DNA from: Prauserella cavernicola
Lineage (GTDB): Bacteria; Actinomycetota; Actinomycetes; Mycobacteriales; Pseudonocardiaceae
Assembly: GCF_016595675.1 (NCBI RefSeq)
Contig: NZ_JAENJH010000002.1
Location: 1,178,001-1,242,000 of the forward strand
Direction: 5' to 3'
Length of the DNA: 64,000 nt
Part shown: one piece after another, positions 13,841-22,276 of the stretch
How the letters are laid out: every line of letters begins with the position of its first letter
Numbering within the stretch: the stretch's first letter is position 1
The notes under the pieces: generated by a model
What the model saw: only the letters and a program-made list of their open reading frames with translations
The model's database searches: none
Told to the model about the DNA's origin: nothing
Translations under genes and position numbers: made by a program

Positions 13841-14565
13841 ACGCGCAGAGTCTCGCCGCCGCGCTCGCGGGCGTCGCGGTGCTGGTGTTCCCGCCACGGC
13901 GGGCGAGCAGGCTGCGGCAGATCCTGTCAGGTGAGGACCCGAAGCCGCAGGCATCGGCTCCGGCGAGCTCGTGGGGTTCCGCGCGAGTCCGTGCCGCTCT
14001 CCTGGGCGGAACGCTCGCGTTCGTGGTCGCCGCGGCGGGAGGCTGGTTCGTTGCCGCTCCCGCCGGAGTCGCCGCCTGGCTGGCTGCGCGCCGACTGCTG
14101 ACGCGTTCGCGCAGGACCGCAGTCGATCCGCTTCGCCTCGCCGCGACCGGCGACCTGCTCGCGGCGTGCCTGGCGGCGGGGTTGCCCGTGCCCACGGCTG
14201 TGCGCGCGGTCGCGGGCACCGCCCCCGCCGATGCGGCAGCGGCACTGCGGTCCACCGCCGAACTCCTCGCGCTCGGAGCCGAACCCGCGGAGGCCTGGGA
14301 GCCCGCTCTGCGCTGTCAGGACACCGCGGAACTGGCCCGGGCCGCCCGCCGCACCGCTCGTTCCGGCAGCGCCCTGGCCAAGGCCGCCTCTGGAATGGCG
14401 GAGCGAGCGCGCTCGGCGGTCACCGACCAGGCCGAGGCTCGCGCGCAACGGGCCGGCGTGCTGATCACGGGGCCGCTCGGCCTGTGCTTTCTGCCTGCGT
14501 TCCTCTGCCTTGGCGTCGTCCCGGTCGTACTCGGTCTCGCAGGCAGTCTCTCCGTCTTCCCCTGA
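13837..14565 (+). CDS. tadC: Tad pilus inner-membrane platform protein TadC
   Basis: A 242-residue T2SSF-family protein, paralogue of TadB. An N-terminal segment ('LAAALAGVAVLVF'), two central hydrophobic segments ('ALLGGTLAFVVAAAGGWFV', 'AAPAGVAAWLAA'), the cytoplasmic domain ('LRLAATGDLLAACLAAGLPV', 'AAALRSTAELLALGAEPAEA', 'ALAKAASGMAERARSAV') and a C-terminal pair ('GVLITGPLGLCFLPAFLCLG', 'VVPVVLGLAGSLSVF') are visible. It pairs with TadB in Flp pilus assembly. The start is coupled to the 44-codon frame upstream. A 35-bp gap with GAGAAGGG leads to the pilin gene. Confidence 0.85.
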   Translation: MNAQSLAAALAGVAVLVFPPRRASRLRQILSGEDPKPQASAPASSWGSARVRAALLGGTLAFVVAAAGGWFVAAPAGVAAWLAARRLLTRSRRTAVDPLRLAATGDLLAACLAAGLPVPTAVRAVAGTAPADAAAALRSTAELLALGAEPAEAWEPALRCQDTAELARAARRTARSGSALAKAASGMAERARSAVTDQAEARAQRAGVLITGPLGLCFLPAFLCLGVVPVVLGLAGSLSVFP

Positions 14566-14600
14566 CCCAATCGATGCACGACAAGAGAAGGGAAACACCC

Positions 14601-14822
14601 ATGCGCACGATCCTCGTGAGAAACCCGCTGTCCCAACGGACGTGGACGCTGTGGCCGCGCGAGTTGCTCGACTCCGACGACGGGATGAGCACCGCCGAGT
14701 ACGCCATCGGCACGATCGCGGCCGCGGCCTTCGCGGCCCTGCTCTACACGATCGTCACCGGCGACTCGGTGCTCAGCGCCCTGACCTCACTCATCGAGCG
14801 CGCGATCTCCGTGGACTTCTGA
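14601..14822 (+). CDS. DUF4244 Flp-pilin-like protein
   Basis: A 73-residue protein with a basic N-terminus, a Glu-containing processing-like motif ('SDDGMSTAEYAIGTIAAA') and a hydrophobic helix ('AAAAFAALLYTIVTG'), then a short amphipathic tail. The 'GMSTAEYAIGT' block is the DUF4244 signature; these small proteins occupy the pilin position in actinobacterial tad loci. The Glu next to Tyr matches the Flp-pilin E-Y pair needed for prepilin processing. ATG with GAAGGG upstream; its TGA overlaps the tadE ATG (TGATG, 14820-14824). Confidence 0.85.
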   Translation: MRTILVRNPLSQRTWTLWPRELLDSDDGMSTAEYAIGTIAAAAFAALLYTIVTGDSVLSALTSLIERAISVDF

Positions 14823-15214
14823 TGTGGCCCAGGGGCGATCGCGGAGCAGCCACCGTCGAGGGCGCGATCGCGCTGTGCTCGATGCTGGCCGTGTTCGGCC
14901 TCGTTCTCGCCGGGGTCACCGCGCTCTCCCACCAGCTGCGGTGTGCCGACGCCGCCACGGAAGCGGCCCGGCACCTGGCAAGAGGACAGGCTCCGCTCGC
15001 CGACGAAGCCGTGCGGAGGCTGGCGCCCAGCGGCGCGACCATCGACGCCCGTACCCAGGAGGCAACCGTCGCCGTGACCGTTGCCGTCCCTGCCATCGGT
15101 GGCCTGCTGCCGGGCGTCGCCGTCCGCGCCGAGGCCTTCGCCGAACTCGAACCCGGCGAAGCAGAGGCGGAGGAAGTCGAGGAGGTGATGGCCGGTGTCG
15201 AGGCGCCGCCCTGA
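14822..15214 (+). CDS. tadE: TadE-family minor pseudopilin
   Basis: A 130-residue protein beginning 'MWPRGDRGAATVEGAIAL', the TadE signature (short basic leader, Gly, then Thr-Val-Glu and a hydrophobic helix to ~residue 40). The remainder is a periplasm-facing beta/alpha domain ending in a very acidic tail (EPGEAEAEEVEEVMAG). Minor pseudopilins of this type help Flp pilus assembly or localisation. The start overlaps the pilin stop, and the end overlaps the TadG-like start at 15195. Confidence 0.8.
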   Translation: MWPRGDRGAATVEGAIALCSMLAVFGLVLAGVTALSHQLRCADAATEAARHLARGQAPLADEAVRRLAPSGATIDARTQEATVAVTVAVPAIGGLLPGVAVRAEAFAELEPGEAEAEEVEEVMAGVEAPP

Positions 15215-15587
15215 GCCCGACACCGGGTCGGCGACCGTGTGGGCGGCGGGCGCCATCGCCTCGCTGCTCGTGGTGGGCGCACTGGTGTGGGCGCTCGGCA
15301 GCGCCGTCCTCACCCGGCAACGCGCGGCGAACGCGGCGGACCTGGCTGCGCTCGCGGCCGCGGGCCACGTCGCTCGCGGGGCGACGGAGGCATGCGGACA
15401 CGCCGGGCGGATCGCGGAGCGGATGTCGGCGCGACTGCGCGAGTGCCGGTTCGACGAGTGGGATGCGCTGGTCGTGGTCGAGGCACCCGGTCCTGGTCTG
15501 CTGGCCGGGTTCGGTCCCGCGACCGCGCGGGCGCGCGCAGGCCCGGTGGACGCGCCCGCGACGAACGGGCGAAAGGAATCGAACTGA
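15195..15587 (+). CDS. TadG-like / 'helicase-secretion neighbourhood TadE-like' protein
   Basis: A 130-residue protein with 'DTGSATVWAAGAIASLLV' at the N-terminus (prepilin-like motif and membrane helix), then 'RQRAANAADLAALAAAGHVARG' and 'RLRECRFDEWDALVVV'. The AANAADLAALAAA block and the position near the DEAH helicase match the family called helicase/secretion neighbourhood TadE-like, the Rv3654c-type gene. GTG 15195, with GAGGAGG about 10 nt upstream, overlaps tadE by 20 nt. Likely a minor component of the same pilus system and the last gene of the operon. Confidence 0.8.
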   Translation: MSRRRPEPDTGSATVWAAGAIASLLVVGALVWALGSAVLTRQRAANAADLAALAAAGHVARGATEACGHAGRIAERMSARLRECRFDEWDALVVVEAPGPGLLAGFGPATARARAGPVDAPATNGRKESN

Positions 15588-15916
15588 CCTGCCGGACGAA
15601 CCGGGCGTTGGCGAGCAGCGGTCGTCCGGGTGCGACGAACGGTCTTCACCCAGGTGGGAGGCAGGACGGCCCCCACACCGGTTGATCACCAGGAAAGTCG
15701 CCTGCTCCCAAGGCTGCGACGAGCGGCGGGGGTAGCGGGCGCCTCCGGCCGACGATTGACACGCGGGCTTCAGCCGAACAGTTGTGTCGATGCTCACTCG
15801 TCGTCTGTCAAGTGCCGGTGGTCGACCGAGGGGTTCCGGCGAGGTGCAACTTGCCGTTTATTCGTAGGTGTCGCCGCGAACGAGGCGACGAAGCACGAGG
15901 GAGGCTCGAGAAAGAC
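15588..15916 (+). other. Intergenic region after the tad operon
   Basis: 329 bp without a convincing gene. A small dyad GTCGCC/GGCGAC sits at ~15867-15888 just upstream of the primase-like gene. In mycobacteria a cold-shock protein gene lies near this helicase (recalled); no csp-like frame is visible here on either strand. Confidence 0.5.
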
Positions 15917-16558
15917 ATGTTGGACACGGAGTGGTCGGACAGCTGGCGCGGCGCGTTCCGCATCGAGTTGCGCGCTGAGGCGATCGGCCTGGCCTGGCGA
16001 GGCTGGCCGGTGCTGCCGGGCACCTACCCCGGTGCCGCTGACAGCACGGAGTCCGGCTCCGCATGGACCGAGCCGGTCCCGGCGCACGAGGACTGGCGCC
16101 AGCGGATCGGCGCCCACCCGCAGCAGGTGGCCGCCTGGTGGACCGGCAGGCCGTACAGCCTGCTCGTCGCCACCGGCACGATGATCGACGCGATCGAGGT
16201 CGACGACAGCCTCGGCCGCCGCGCCGCCACGCTGCTGCGCGCCACCGGGCACCCGGCGCCGATCGTCGCGATGCCCAACGGCCGCTGGCTCTTCCTCACC
16301 ACGTCGACGGACAACGTGCCGTCGATGCTCACCGCCAACGAGGACGTGCGGTACCACGGTGAGGGCAGCTACGTCCCGCTCCCGCCGACGCCGTTCCAGC
16401 ACGGTGTCGTCCACTGGCGGGTCAAGCCGGAGATCTGGGGCTGGCGACTTCCCGCCGCCGAAGCGGTGCACGACGTTCTCGAGCGCGCACTGCACGGCGA
16501 GTCGGCCGCCCCCGCCTCGGCTCAGCCCGTCTTCGCCGCGGGATCCTCCGCGGTGTGA
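15917..16558 (+). CDS. Bifunctional DNA primase/polymerase (Prim-Pol) domain protein
   Basis: A 213-residue protein resembling the short N-terminal AEP Prim-Pol domain: 'AEAIGLAWRGWPVLPGTYPG', 'RIGAHPQQVAAWWTGRPYS', 'MIDAIEVDDSLGRRAATLL' (position of the DhD metal motif, here DAIEVDD), and 'HPAPIVAMPNGRWLFLTTS' (position of the SGxGxH/HxW block, but without the usual His). Proteins of this kind are widespread in actinobacterial core genomes and may be non-catalytic. ATG 15917 has GAGGGAGG about 20 nt upstream; AAAGAC lies closer. The 3' end overlaps the convergent helicase gene by 37 bp. Role unproven. Confidence 0.7.
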   Translation: MLDTEWSDSWRGAFRIELRAEAIGLAWRGWPVLPGTYPGAADSTESGSAWTEPVPAHEDWRQRIGAHPQQVAAWWTGRPYSLLVATGTMIDAIEVDDSLGRRAATLLRATGHPAPIVAMPNGRWLFLTTSTDNVPSMLTANEDVRYHGEGSYVPLPPTPFQHGVVHWRVKPEIWGWRLPAAEAVHDVLERALHGESAAPASAQPVFAAGSSAV

Positions 16559-18951
16559 TCCACCCCGTGGTCGTGCCGACCCTCGTGGTTCACCGCCCCG
16601 AGCACGAGGTCCAGCACGGTCACAGCCCCCGCCTTGTCCAGCGGATCGTTGCCATTCCCGCATTTTGGCGACTGGACGCAGGACGGGCACCCAGCCGGGC
16701 ACTCGCAGGAGACGATCGCCTCCCGCGTAGCGGCCAGCCATGGGACGAGCGCGGCAAAACCGCGGTCGGCGAATCCCGCACCCCCGGGATGACCATCGTG
16801 CACGAACACCGTCGCCTCCCCGGTGTCATCGTGCATCGCGGTCGAAACACCGCCGATGTCCCAACGGTCGCACGTAGCGAACAGCGGTAGCAGGCCGATC
16901 GCCGCGTGCTCGGCGGCATGCAGGGCGCCGGGGATGCGCGCCGGTTCCAGACCGGCGCCCCCCGGTGCCCTGTCATCCCGGTCCCCACCGGTTTCACCAT
17001 CCAGCAGTTCGCCGTTGATCGTGTACCAGACCGCACGGGTGCGCAGTACCTGCTCCGGCAGATCGAGCGCGACGTGGTCGAGCACCTCGCCCGACGGCAA
17101 CCGCCGGAGATACCCCACCACCTGCGACGTCACCGCCACCTCGCCGAGACACACGGTGACCCCGCCGTACCGCTCCTCGCGGACCGTGTCGAGCACGGCG
17201 ATGTCCACGACCTCTCTCGCCGAGGTGTTCCATTCGGGGTCCTCCGCGTGCACCAGCGCGATGCCGTGCTCGAGGTCGAGCTCGTCGACCACGTAGGCCG
17301 AGCCCTGGTGCAGGTACACCGCTCCCTGATGGACTGTGCTGCACGCCGACCCCGGATCCACCGTGCCGAGCATCCGCGAGGTCTCCGCTTCCACCACGGC
17401 GATCTGCTCACCGCCCGAACCGCGGATGTCGACCTCGTGCTGCGGGCGCTCCCTCGTCGTCCAGTACCAGCCGCTCGGCCGCCTGCGCAGCACCTTGTCG
17501 GCCACCAGCTCGTCCAGCACGTCGCGCGCTGCCTCACCGCCGAACTCGGGCAGTTCGTTCGCCGTCAACGGCAGTTCCGCCGCCGCGCAAGCCAGCTGTG
17601 GCGCGAGCACGTACGGGTTCGACGGATCCAGCACCGCGGTTTCCACGGGCCGGTCCAGCAATGCGGCGGGGTGGTGCACCAGATACGTGTCCAGCGGGTC
17701 GTCGCGCGCGACGAACACCACCAGCGCGTCGTCGCCCGCCCGGCCTGCCCGGCCCGACTGCTGCCAGAACGACGCCAACGTGCCCGGATAACCGGCCAGC
17801 ACCACGGCATCGAGGCCCGAGATGTCCACGCCGAGTTCGAGCGCGTTCGTGGTAGCCACACCCAGCAACCTGCCGGACAGCAACGACTTCTCCAGCGATC
17901 GCCGTTCCTCTGGCAGGAAACCCGCCCGGTACGCGGCCACCGCCTCACCGAGCTCTGGGTCCACTTCGGACAGAATTCGGTTGGCTCCCAGCGCGGTGAG
18001 CTCCGCGCCGCGACGTGAGCGCACGAACGCGAGGCTGCGGGCGCCCTCGATGACCAGCTCGGCGAGAATCCGCGCCGCCTCGGCGCCCGCCGAACGCCGC
18101 ACCGGCGCGCCGTTCTCGCCTGCCAGCTCCTCGAGTAGCGGCGGCTCCCACAGCGCCACCGTCCGCGCCCCGCGCGGCGAGGCGTCCTCCACCACGGGGG
18201 AGCACTCCCGGCCGGTGAGCCGGGCCGCGAACTCCGCGGGCTCCGCGGTGGTCGCCGACGCGAGCACGAACACGGGGTCGGCGCCGTAGTGCCGCGCCAC
18301 CCGGCGCAGCCTGCGCAGCAGCAGTGCCACGTGCGAGCCGAACACGCCCCGGTAGCTGTGGCACTCGTCCACCACGACGTAGGAGAGCCTGCGGAAGAAT
18401 TTCGCCCAGCGCGCGTGGGCCGACAGCACGCCGCGGTGCAGCATGTCGGGGTTGGTGAACACCCAGCGCGCGTGCTCGCGCACCCAGTCGCGCTCGGGCA
18501 GAGGGGTGTCACCGTCGTACGACGCGGGCCGCACGCCGTCGAGGTCCAATGCGGACACAGCGCGCAACTGGTCGGCGCCGAGAGCCTTGGTGGGAGCCAG
18601 GTAGAGGGCGGTGGCCTTCGGGTCGGTGTGCAGTGCCGAGAGCACCGGAAGCTGGTAGACGAGCGACTTCCCCGACGCGGTCCCGGTGGCGATCACGACG
18701 TCGCGGCCCGACCAGGCCAGCTCAGCCGCGTCGGCCTGGTGGGTCCACGGCTGCTCGACGCCGCTCGCCCTGATGGCGTCGACGACAGCGGACGGCGCCC
18801 AGTCCGGCCAGGCCGCGAAGCGCGGCTGTCGCGCCGGGAGATCGGCGACGTGGGTGACGGGATGGCGCCGCTCCGGGATGCCCGCGGTGGCCCGGTTCAG
18901 CAGGCGTCGGGCCCGCGATGTGTCGGCTCGACCGCTCATGTGTTCGAGCAT
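16522..18951 (-). CDS. DEAH/DECH-box helicase (helicase/secretion neighbourhood type)
   Basis: An 809-residue superfamily-2 helicase. Walker A is 'VVIATGTASGKSLVYQLPVL', motif Ia 'LYLAPTKALGADQLRA', motif II 'VVVDECHSYRGVFGSH' (DECH), motif III 'LASATT', motif IV 'ARSLAFVRSRRGAE', motif V 'VATTNALELGVDISGLDAVV' and motif VI 'QQSGRAGRAGDD'. The C-terminal third has the MrfA-like Cys cluster ('SCECPAGCPSCVQSPKCGNG'), a DUF1998-type zinc site. Such proteins act in DNA repair (MrfA group). ATG 18951 or 18939 is the start; either removes a non-conserved extension. It reads leftward toward the Prim-Pol gene and matches the Rv3649 position near tad genes. Confidence 0.88.
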   Translation of the reverse strand: MLEHMSGRADTSRARRLLNRATAGIPERRHPVTHVADLPARQPRFAAWPDWAPSAVVDAIRASGVEQPWTHQADAAELAWSGRDVVIATGTASGKSLVYQLPVLSALHTDPKATALYLAPTKALGADQLRAVSALDLDGVRPASYDGDTPLPERDWVREHARWVFTNPDMLHRGVLSAHARWAKFFRRLSYVVVDECHSYRGVFGSHVALLLRRLRRVARHYGADPVFVLASATTAEPAEFAARLTGRECSPVVEDASPRGARTVALWEPPLLEELAGENGAPVRRSAGAEAARILAELVIEGARSLAFVRSRRGAELTALGANRILSEVDPELGEAVAAYRAGFLPEERRSLEKSLLSGRLLGVATTNALELGVDISGLDAVVLAGYPGTLASFWQQSGRAGRAGDDALVVFVARDDPLDTYLVHHPAALLDRPVETAVLDPSNPYVLAPQLACAAAELPLTANELPEFGGEAARDVLDELVADKVLRRRPSGWYWTTRERPQHEVDIRGSGGEQIAVVEAETSRMLGTVDPGSACSTVHQGAVYLHQGSAYVVDELDLEHGIALVHAEDPEWNTSAREVVDIAVLDTVREERYGGVTVCLGEVAVTSQVVGYLRRLPSGEVLDHVALDLPEQVLRTRAVWYTINGELLDGETGGDRDDRAPGGAGLEPARIPGALHAAEHAAIGLLPLFATCDRWDIGGVSTAMHDDTGEATVFVHDGHPGGAGFADRGFAALVPWLAATREAIVSCECPAGCPSCVQSPKCGNGNDPLDKAGAVTVLDLVLGAVNHEGRHDHGVDHTAEDPAAKTG

Positions 18952-19006
18952 TGCACACCCGAGATCGTGATCAAGCGCGACCCGTTGAGCGGTACCGTGA
19001 GCGGTT

Positions 19007-19031
19007 TCACATGAATACGCAGCGTATGTGA
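19007..19031. promoter_or_regulatory. Dyad in the helicase-hppA divergent region
   Basis: TCACAT (19007-19012) and ATGTGA (19026-19031), with ATACG/CGTAT nested inside, lie between the divergent helicase and pyrophosphatase genes. It could be an operator, but no matching regulator can be named. Confidence 0.3.
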
Positions 19032-19176
19032 GGTGGGACGGCCTGCCGGGTCGTCCGTCTTTACCAATAGACTCCGCCGAACCACACCAGAAGTGGTGTA
19101 GATCCCATGTCAGCGTCGGCACAGTGGTCAGCCCCATTGCCGGAGCTGGCAACAGGCGACGTTTCCAGGAGGACGA

Positions 19177-21456
19177 ATGTCCCGGCACTTCCTCGCGGCG
19201 AGCTCAGCCGAGCTCTCCGGAGGTGACTACGGCATCGTGGCCGTGGTCGCCGTGGTCGCCCTTGCTGCACTCGTCATTGGTTATTTCCTGCTGAAGGAGG
19301 TCCTGGCTGCTGACCAGGGCACTCAGAAGATGCAGGACATCGCCAAGGCGGTGCAGGAAGGTGCGGCTGCCTTCCTCAACCGGCAGCGGAACACCCTCGC
19401 GATTTTCGGCGTGGTCGTGTTCCTCCTGCTGTTCGCACTTCCCGCGGAGGACTGGAACGAGCGGATAGGCCGCTCGCTGTTCTTCCTCATCGGTGCGGCG
19501 TTCTCGTTCACCATCGGCTACCTGGGCATGTGGTTGTCGACGAGAGCGAACGTCCGCGTCGCGGCTGCCGCCAGGGTGCCCGGCGGCCGGGAGAAGGCGA
19601 TGCGGATCGCGTTCCGCACCGGTGGTGTGGTCGGCATGATCACGGTGGGACTCGGCCTCTTCGGCGCGGCCGTCGTGGTGCTGGTCTACGCGGGCCAGGC
19701 CCCGAAGGTGCTCGAGGGCTTCGGCTTCGGCGCCGCCCTGATCGCCATGTTCATGCGAGTCGGCGGCGGCATCTTCACCAAGGCCGCTGACGTCGGTGCC
19801 GACCTGGTCGGCAAGGTCGAGCAGAACATCCCGGAGGACGACCCGCGCAACGCGGCCACCATCGCCGACAACGTCGGTGACAACGTGGGTGACTGCGCCG
19901 GTATGGCGGCCGACCTGTTCGAGTCCTACGCGGTGATGCTGGTCGCCGCGCTGATCCTCGGCAGCGCCGCGTTCGGAGCCACCGGCTACGGCCTGGTGTT
20001 CCCGCTGATCATCCCCGCGATCGGTGTCATCACGGCTGTGATCGGCATCTACATCACGCGGGCGAGGGCCGGTGAGAGCGCGCTGAAGACGATCAACCGC
20101 TCCTTCTACATCTCGGCGGGCATCTCGGCGGCGCTGTCCGCCGTCGCGGCGTTCGTGTTCCTGCCCAGCTCGTTCGAGGGCGCCGACGGCAACCCGGCGG
20201 TCATCGCGACGTTCTCGGTGCTCATCGGTATCGCGCTCGCGGGCGTGATCCTGTGGCTCACCGGTTACTACACCGGCACCGAGCACGGCCCGGTGAAGAA
20301 CGTCGGCAAGACGTCCGAGACCGGTGCCGCGACGGTGATCCTGTCCGGGCTCTCGGTCGGTTTCGAGTCGGCCGTCTACACCGCGCTCGTGATCGGTGGT
20401 GCCGTGTTCGGCGCCTACCTGCTCGGTGGCGCCGTGGCGTTGTTCGCGGTCGCGCTGGCCGGTACGGGCCTGCTGACCACCGTCGGCGTGATCGTCGCGA
20501 TGGACACGTTCGGCCCGGTGGCGGACAACGCGCAGGGCATCGCGGAGATGTCGGGCGATCTCGAGGAAGGCGAGGGCGTGCAGATCCTCACCGAGCTCGA
20601 CGCCGTCGGCAACACCACCAAGGCGATCACCAAGGGCATCGCGATCTCCACCGCGGTGCTCGCGGCGACCGCGCTGTTCGGTTCGTACTCCGAGGCCATT
20701 CTCGGTGCGCTGCGCGACGTGGGTACCGGCCTGACGGACATCCCGGAGTCGTTCGCCGACAACATCATCCAGCCGAACACTCTGGTCGGCGTGATCATCG
20801 GTGCGGCGGTCGTGTTCCTGTTCTCCGGTCTCGCCGTCAACGCGGTCTCGCGGGCCGCGGGAGCGGTGGTGTACGAGGTGCGCCGTCAGTTCCGGGACAT
20901 CCCCGGGATCATGGAGGGCACGACGCGGCCCGAGTACGGCAGGGTCGTCGACATCGTCACCCGCGACTCGCTGCGGGAGCTGGCCACGCCCGGTCTGCTC
21001 GCCGTGTTCGCGCCGATCGCGGTGGGCTTCGGCCTCGGCACCGGTGCGCTCGCCGGTTATCTCGGCGGCGCGATCGCGACCGGCACGCTCATGGCGGTGT
21101 TCCTCGCCAACGCCGGTGGCGCGTGGGACAACGCGAAGAAGCTGGTGGAGGACGGTCACCACGGTGGCAAGAACTCCGAGGCCCACGCCGCGACGGTCAT
21201 CGGCGACACCGTCGGTGACCCGTTCAAGGACACCGCGGGCCCGGCGATCAACCCGCTGCTGAAGGTGATGAACCTGGTGTCGCTGCTGATCGCGCCCGCG
21301 GTCGTGCAGTTCACCGTGGGTGAGAGCGCCTCCGTTGGTGTCCGGATCGCCATCGCGCTGGTGGCGGTGCTGGTGATCGTGGCCGCGATCGTGGTGTCGA
21401 AGCGCCGCAGTTCGGTCATGACGGAAACGCCCGCTCAGCAGGCGACCAACGCCTAG
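19177..21456 (+). CDS. hppA: Membrane-bound proton-translocating pyrophosphatase, K+-independent
   Basis: A 759-residue integral membrane protein with about 16 hydrophobic segments. It couples PPi hydrolysis to ion pumping across the cytoplasmic membrane. The catalytic loop begins 'DVGADLVGKVEQNIPEDDPR' (~205) and continues 'NAATIADNVGDNVGDCAGMA'; the second site is 'NSEAHAATVIGDTVGDPFKD'. The K+-dependence position reads 'GNTTKA' with Lys ~482, the residue of K+-independent H+-PPases (K+-dependent ones have Ala). The ATG is preceded by AGGAGG. A strong hairpin follows. With the soluble Ppa at 36,163 the cell has two routes for PPi removal. Confidence 0.95.
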   Translation: MSRHFLAASSAELSGGDYGIVAVVAVVALAALVIGYFLLKEVLAADQGTQKMQDIAKAVQEGAAAFLNRQRNTLAIFGVVVFLLLFALPAEDWNERIGRSLFFLIGAAFSFTIGYLGMWLSTRANVRVAAAARVPGGREKAMRIAFRTGGVVGMITVGLGLFGAAVVVLVYAGQAPKVLEGFGFGAALIAMFMRVGGGIFTKAADVGADLVGKVEQNIPEDDPRNAATIADNVGDNVGDCAGMAADLFESYAVMLVAALILGSAAFGATGYGLVFPLIIPAIGVITAVIGIYITRARAGESALKTINRSFYISAGISAALSAVAAFVFLPSSFEGADGNPAVIATFSVLIGIALAGVILWLTGYYTGTEHGPVKNVGKTSETGAATVILSGLSVGFESAVYTALVIGGAVFGAYLLGGAVALFAVALAGTGLLTTVGVIVAMDTFGPVADNAQGIAEMSGDLEEGEGVQILTELDAVGNTTKAITKGIAISTAVLAATALFGSYSEAILGALRDVGTGLTDIPESFADNIIQPNTLVGVIIGAAVVFLFSGLAVNAVSRAAGAVVYEVRRQFRDIPGIMEGTTRPEYGRVVDIVTRDSLRELATPGLLAVFAPIAVGFGLGTGALAGYLGGAIATGTLMAVFLANAGGAWDNAKKLVEDGHHGGKNSEAHAATVIGDTVGDPFKDTAGPAINPLLKVMNLVSLLIAPAVVQFTVGESASVGVRIAIALVAVLVIVAAIVVSKRRSSVMTETPAQQATNA

Positions 21457-21470
21457 CAGGCACGTTGTCC

Positions 21471-21503
21471 GGGCCCGGAGCGCGCACCTCGCGTTCCGGG
21501 CCC
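21471..21503 (+). terminator. Terminator after hppA
   Basis: A 14-bp stem with one G-T pair, GGGCCCGGAGCGCG (21471-21484) / CGCGTTCCGGGCCC (21490-21503), with a 5-nt loop. Confidence 0.65.
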
Positions 21504-21618
21504 GTTCCGTCTCCGGGAACCGACGAGCCCGGCGGGGGCGCTTGCAGCCTGCAACACGACCGGTACCGTCGGACGAAGATCGTGCTCGATTCGACACTGT
21601 GTGTCAGGAGGTGTGGGC

Positions 21619-22242
21619 GTGCGGCCGCGGATGACCGTTCTCGCCGCTGTGGTGACGGCCCTTGGCCTTGGAGTGGCGGGGTGTGGCCAGCAGTCGAGAG
21701 TGTCGCCAGGCAGTCAGCCCGCACCGCCTGGACCGGGTCTCACCGCCGAGGAGGTGCGGCACGAGGACGCCACCACCGCGTGGGCGGGTGGTTACTGCGG
21801 AGCGGTGTCGGAGCTGGTCCGCTCGTTCTCCGAGATGCCGAGCATCGACCCGAGCACGCCGCAGGAGGCCTCTCGCACGTCCAGTGAGCTGCTCGGCTCG
21901 ATGATCGGAGGCCTCGACCGCACGCTGGACGGGCTCGACCGGCTCGCCCGCGCTCCCGTGGCCGACGGCGACCGGATCAAGGAGCAGGCCGTCACGGCGT
22001 ACACCAACATCAGGGACCGGGCGGTCGGCGCGAAGCAGCAGCTCGACGCGGCCACGACCGAGGAGGCCAGCAGGGCCGCGATCGGTTCGGTACGCGCTCC
22101 GCTGGACGAGATCGGCCGGATCAGCCTGCTCGACGGCTTCGACGCCGTGCCGGAGTTGAAGGAAGCGAGCCTCAAGGCTCCGCAGTGCACGGAGCTCACG
22201 GACTCCGGGGCCGCGCCCAGGTTCGATCCGGGCACCCCGTAG
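21619..22242 (+). CDS. Predicted lipoprotein
   Basis: A 207-residue protein. GTG 21619 was chosen because AGGAGG (21606-21611) lies 7 nt upstream. The N-terminus is a lipoprotein signal with lipobox 'LGVAGC'; the lipidated Cys is followed by a Ser/Pro/Gly linker. The mature part is a helical domain ('EVRHEDATTAWAGGYCGAVS', 'MIGGLDRTLDGLDRLA', 'AVTAYTNIRDRAVGAKQQL') with two Cys that may form a disulfide. Small helical lipoproteins of this form are common in Pseudonocardiaceae; function unknown. Convergent with the MerR gene, with a hairpin between them. Confidence 0.75.
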   Translation: MRPRMTVLAAVVTALGLGVAGCGQQSRVSPGSQPAPPGPGLTAEEVRHEDATTAWAGGYCGAVSELVRSFSEMPSIDPSTPQEASRTSSELLGSMIGGLDRTLDGLDRLARAPVADGDRIKEQAVTAYTNIRDRAVGAKQQLDAATTEEASRAAIGSVRAPLDEIGRISLLDGFDAVPELKEASLKAPQCTELTDSGAAPRFDPGTP

Positions 22243-22250
22243 TGGCGAGA

Positions 22251-22271
22251 CCGGGGACCGCGGTTCCCCGG
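22251..22271. terminator. Bidirectional terminator
   Basis: The palindromic hairpin CCGGGGA-CCGCGGT-TCCCCGG sits in the 34-bp gap between the convergent lipoprotein and MerR genes. Confidence 0.5.
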
Positions 22272-22276
22272 CCGGC

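Noticed and set aside
19204-21597. A 797-codon open frame on the minus strand across hppA
   Set aside because: It is the antisense of a clear pyrophosphatase; its translation is His/Asp/Arg-rich without motifs, an effect of high GC at third positions.
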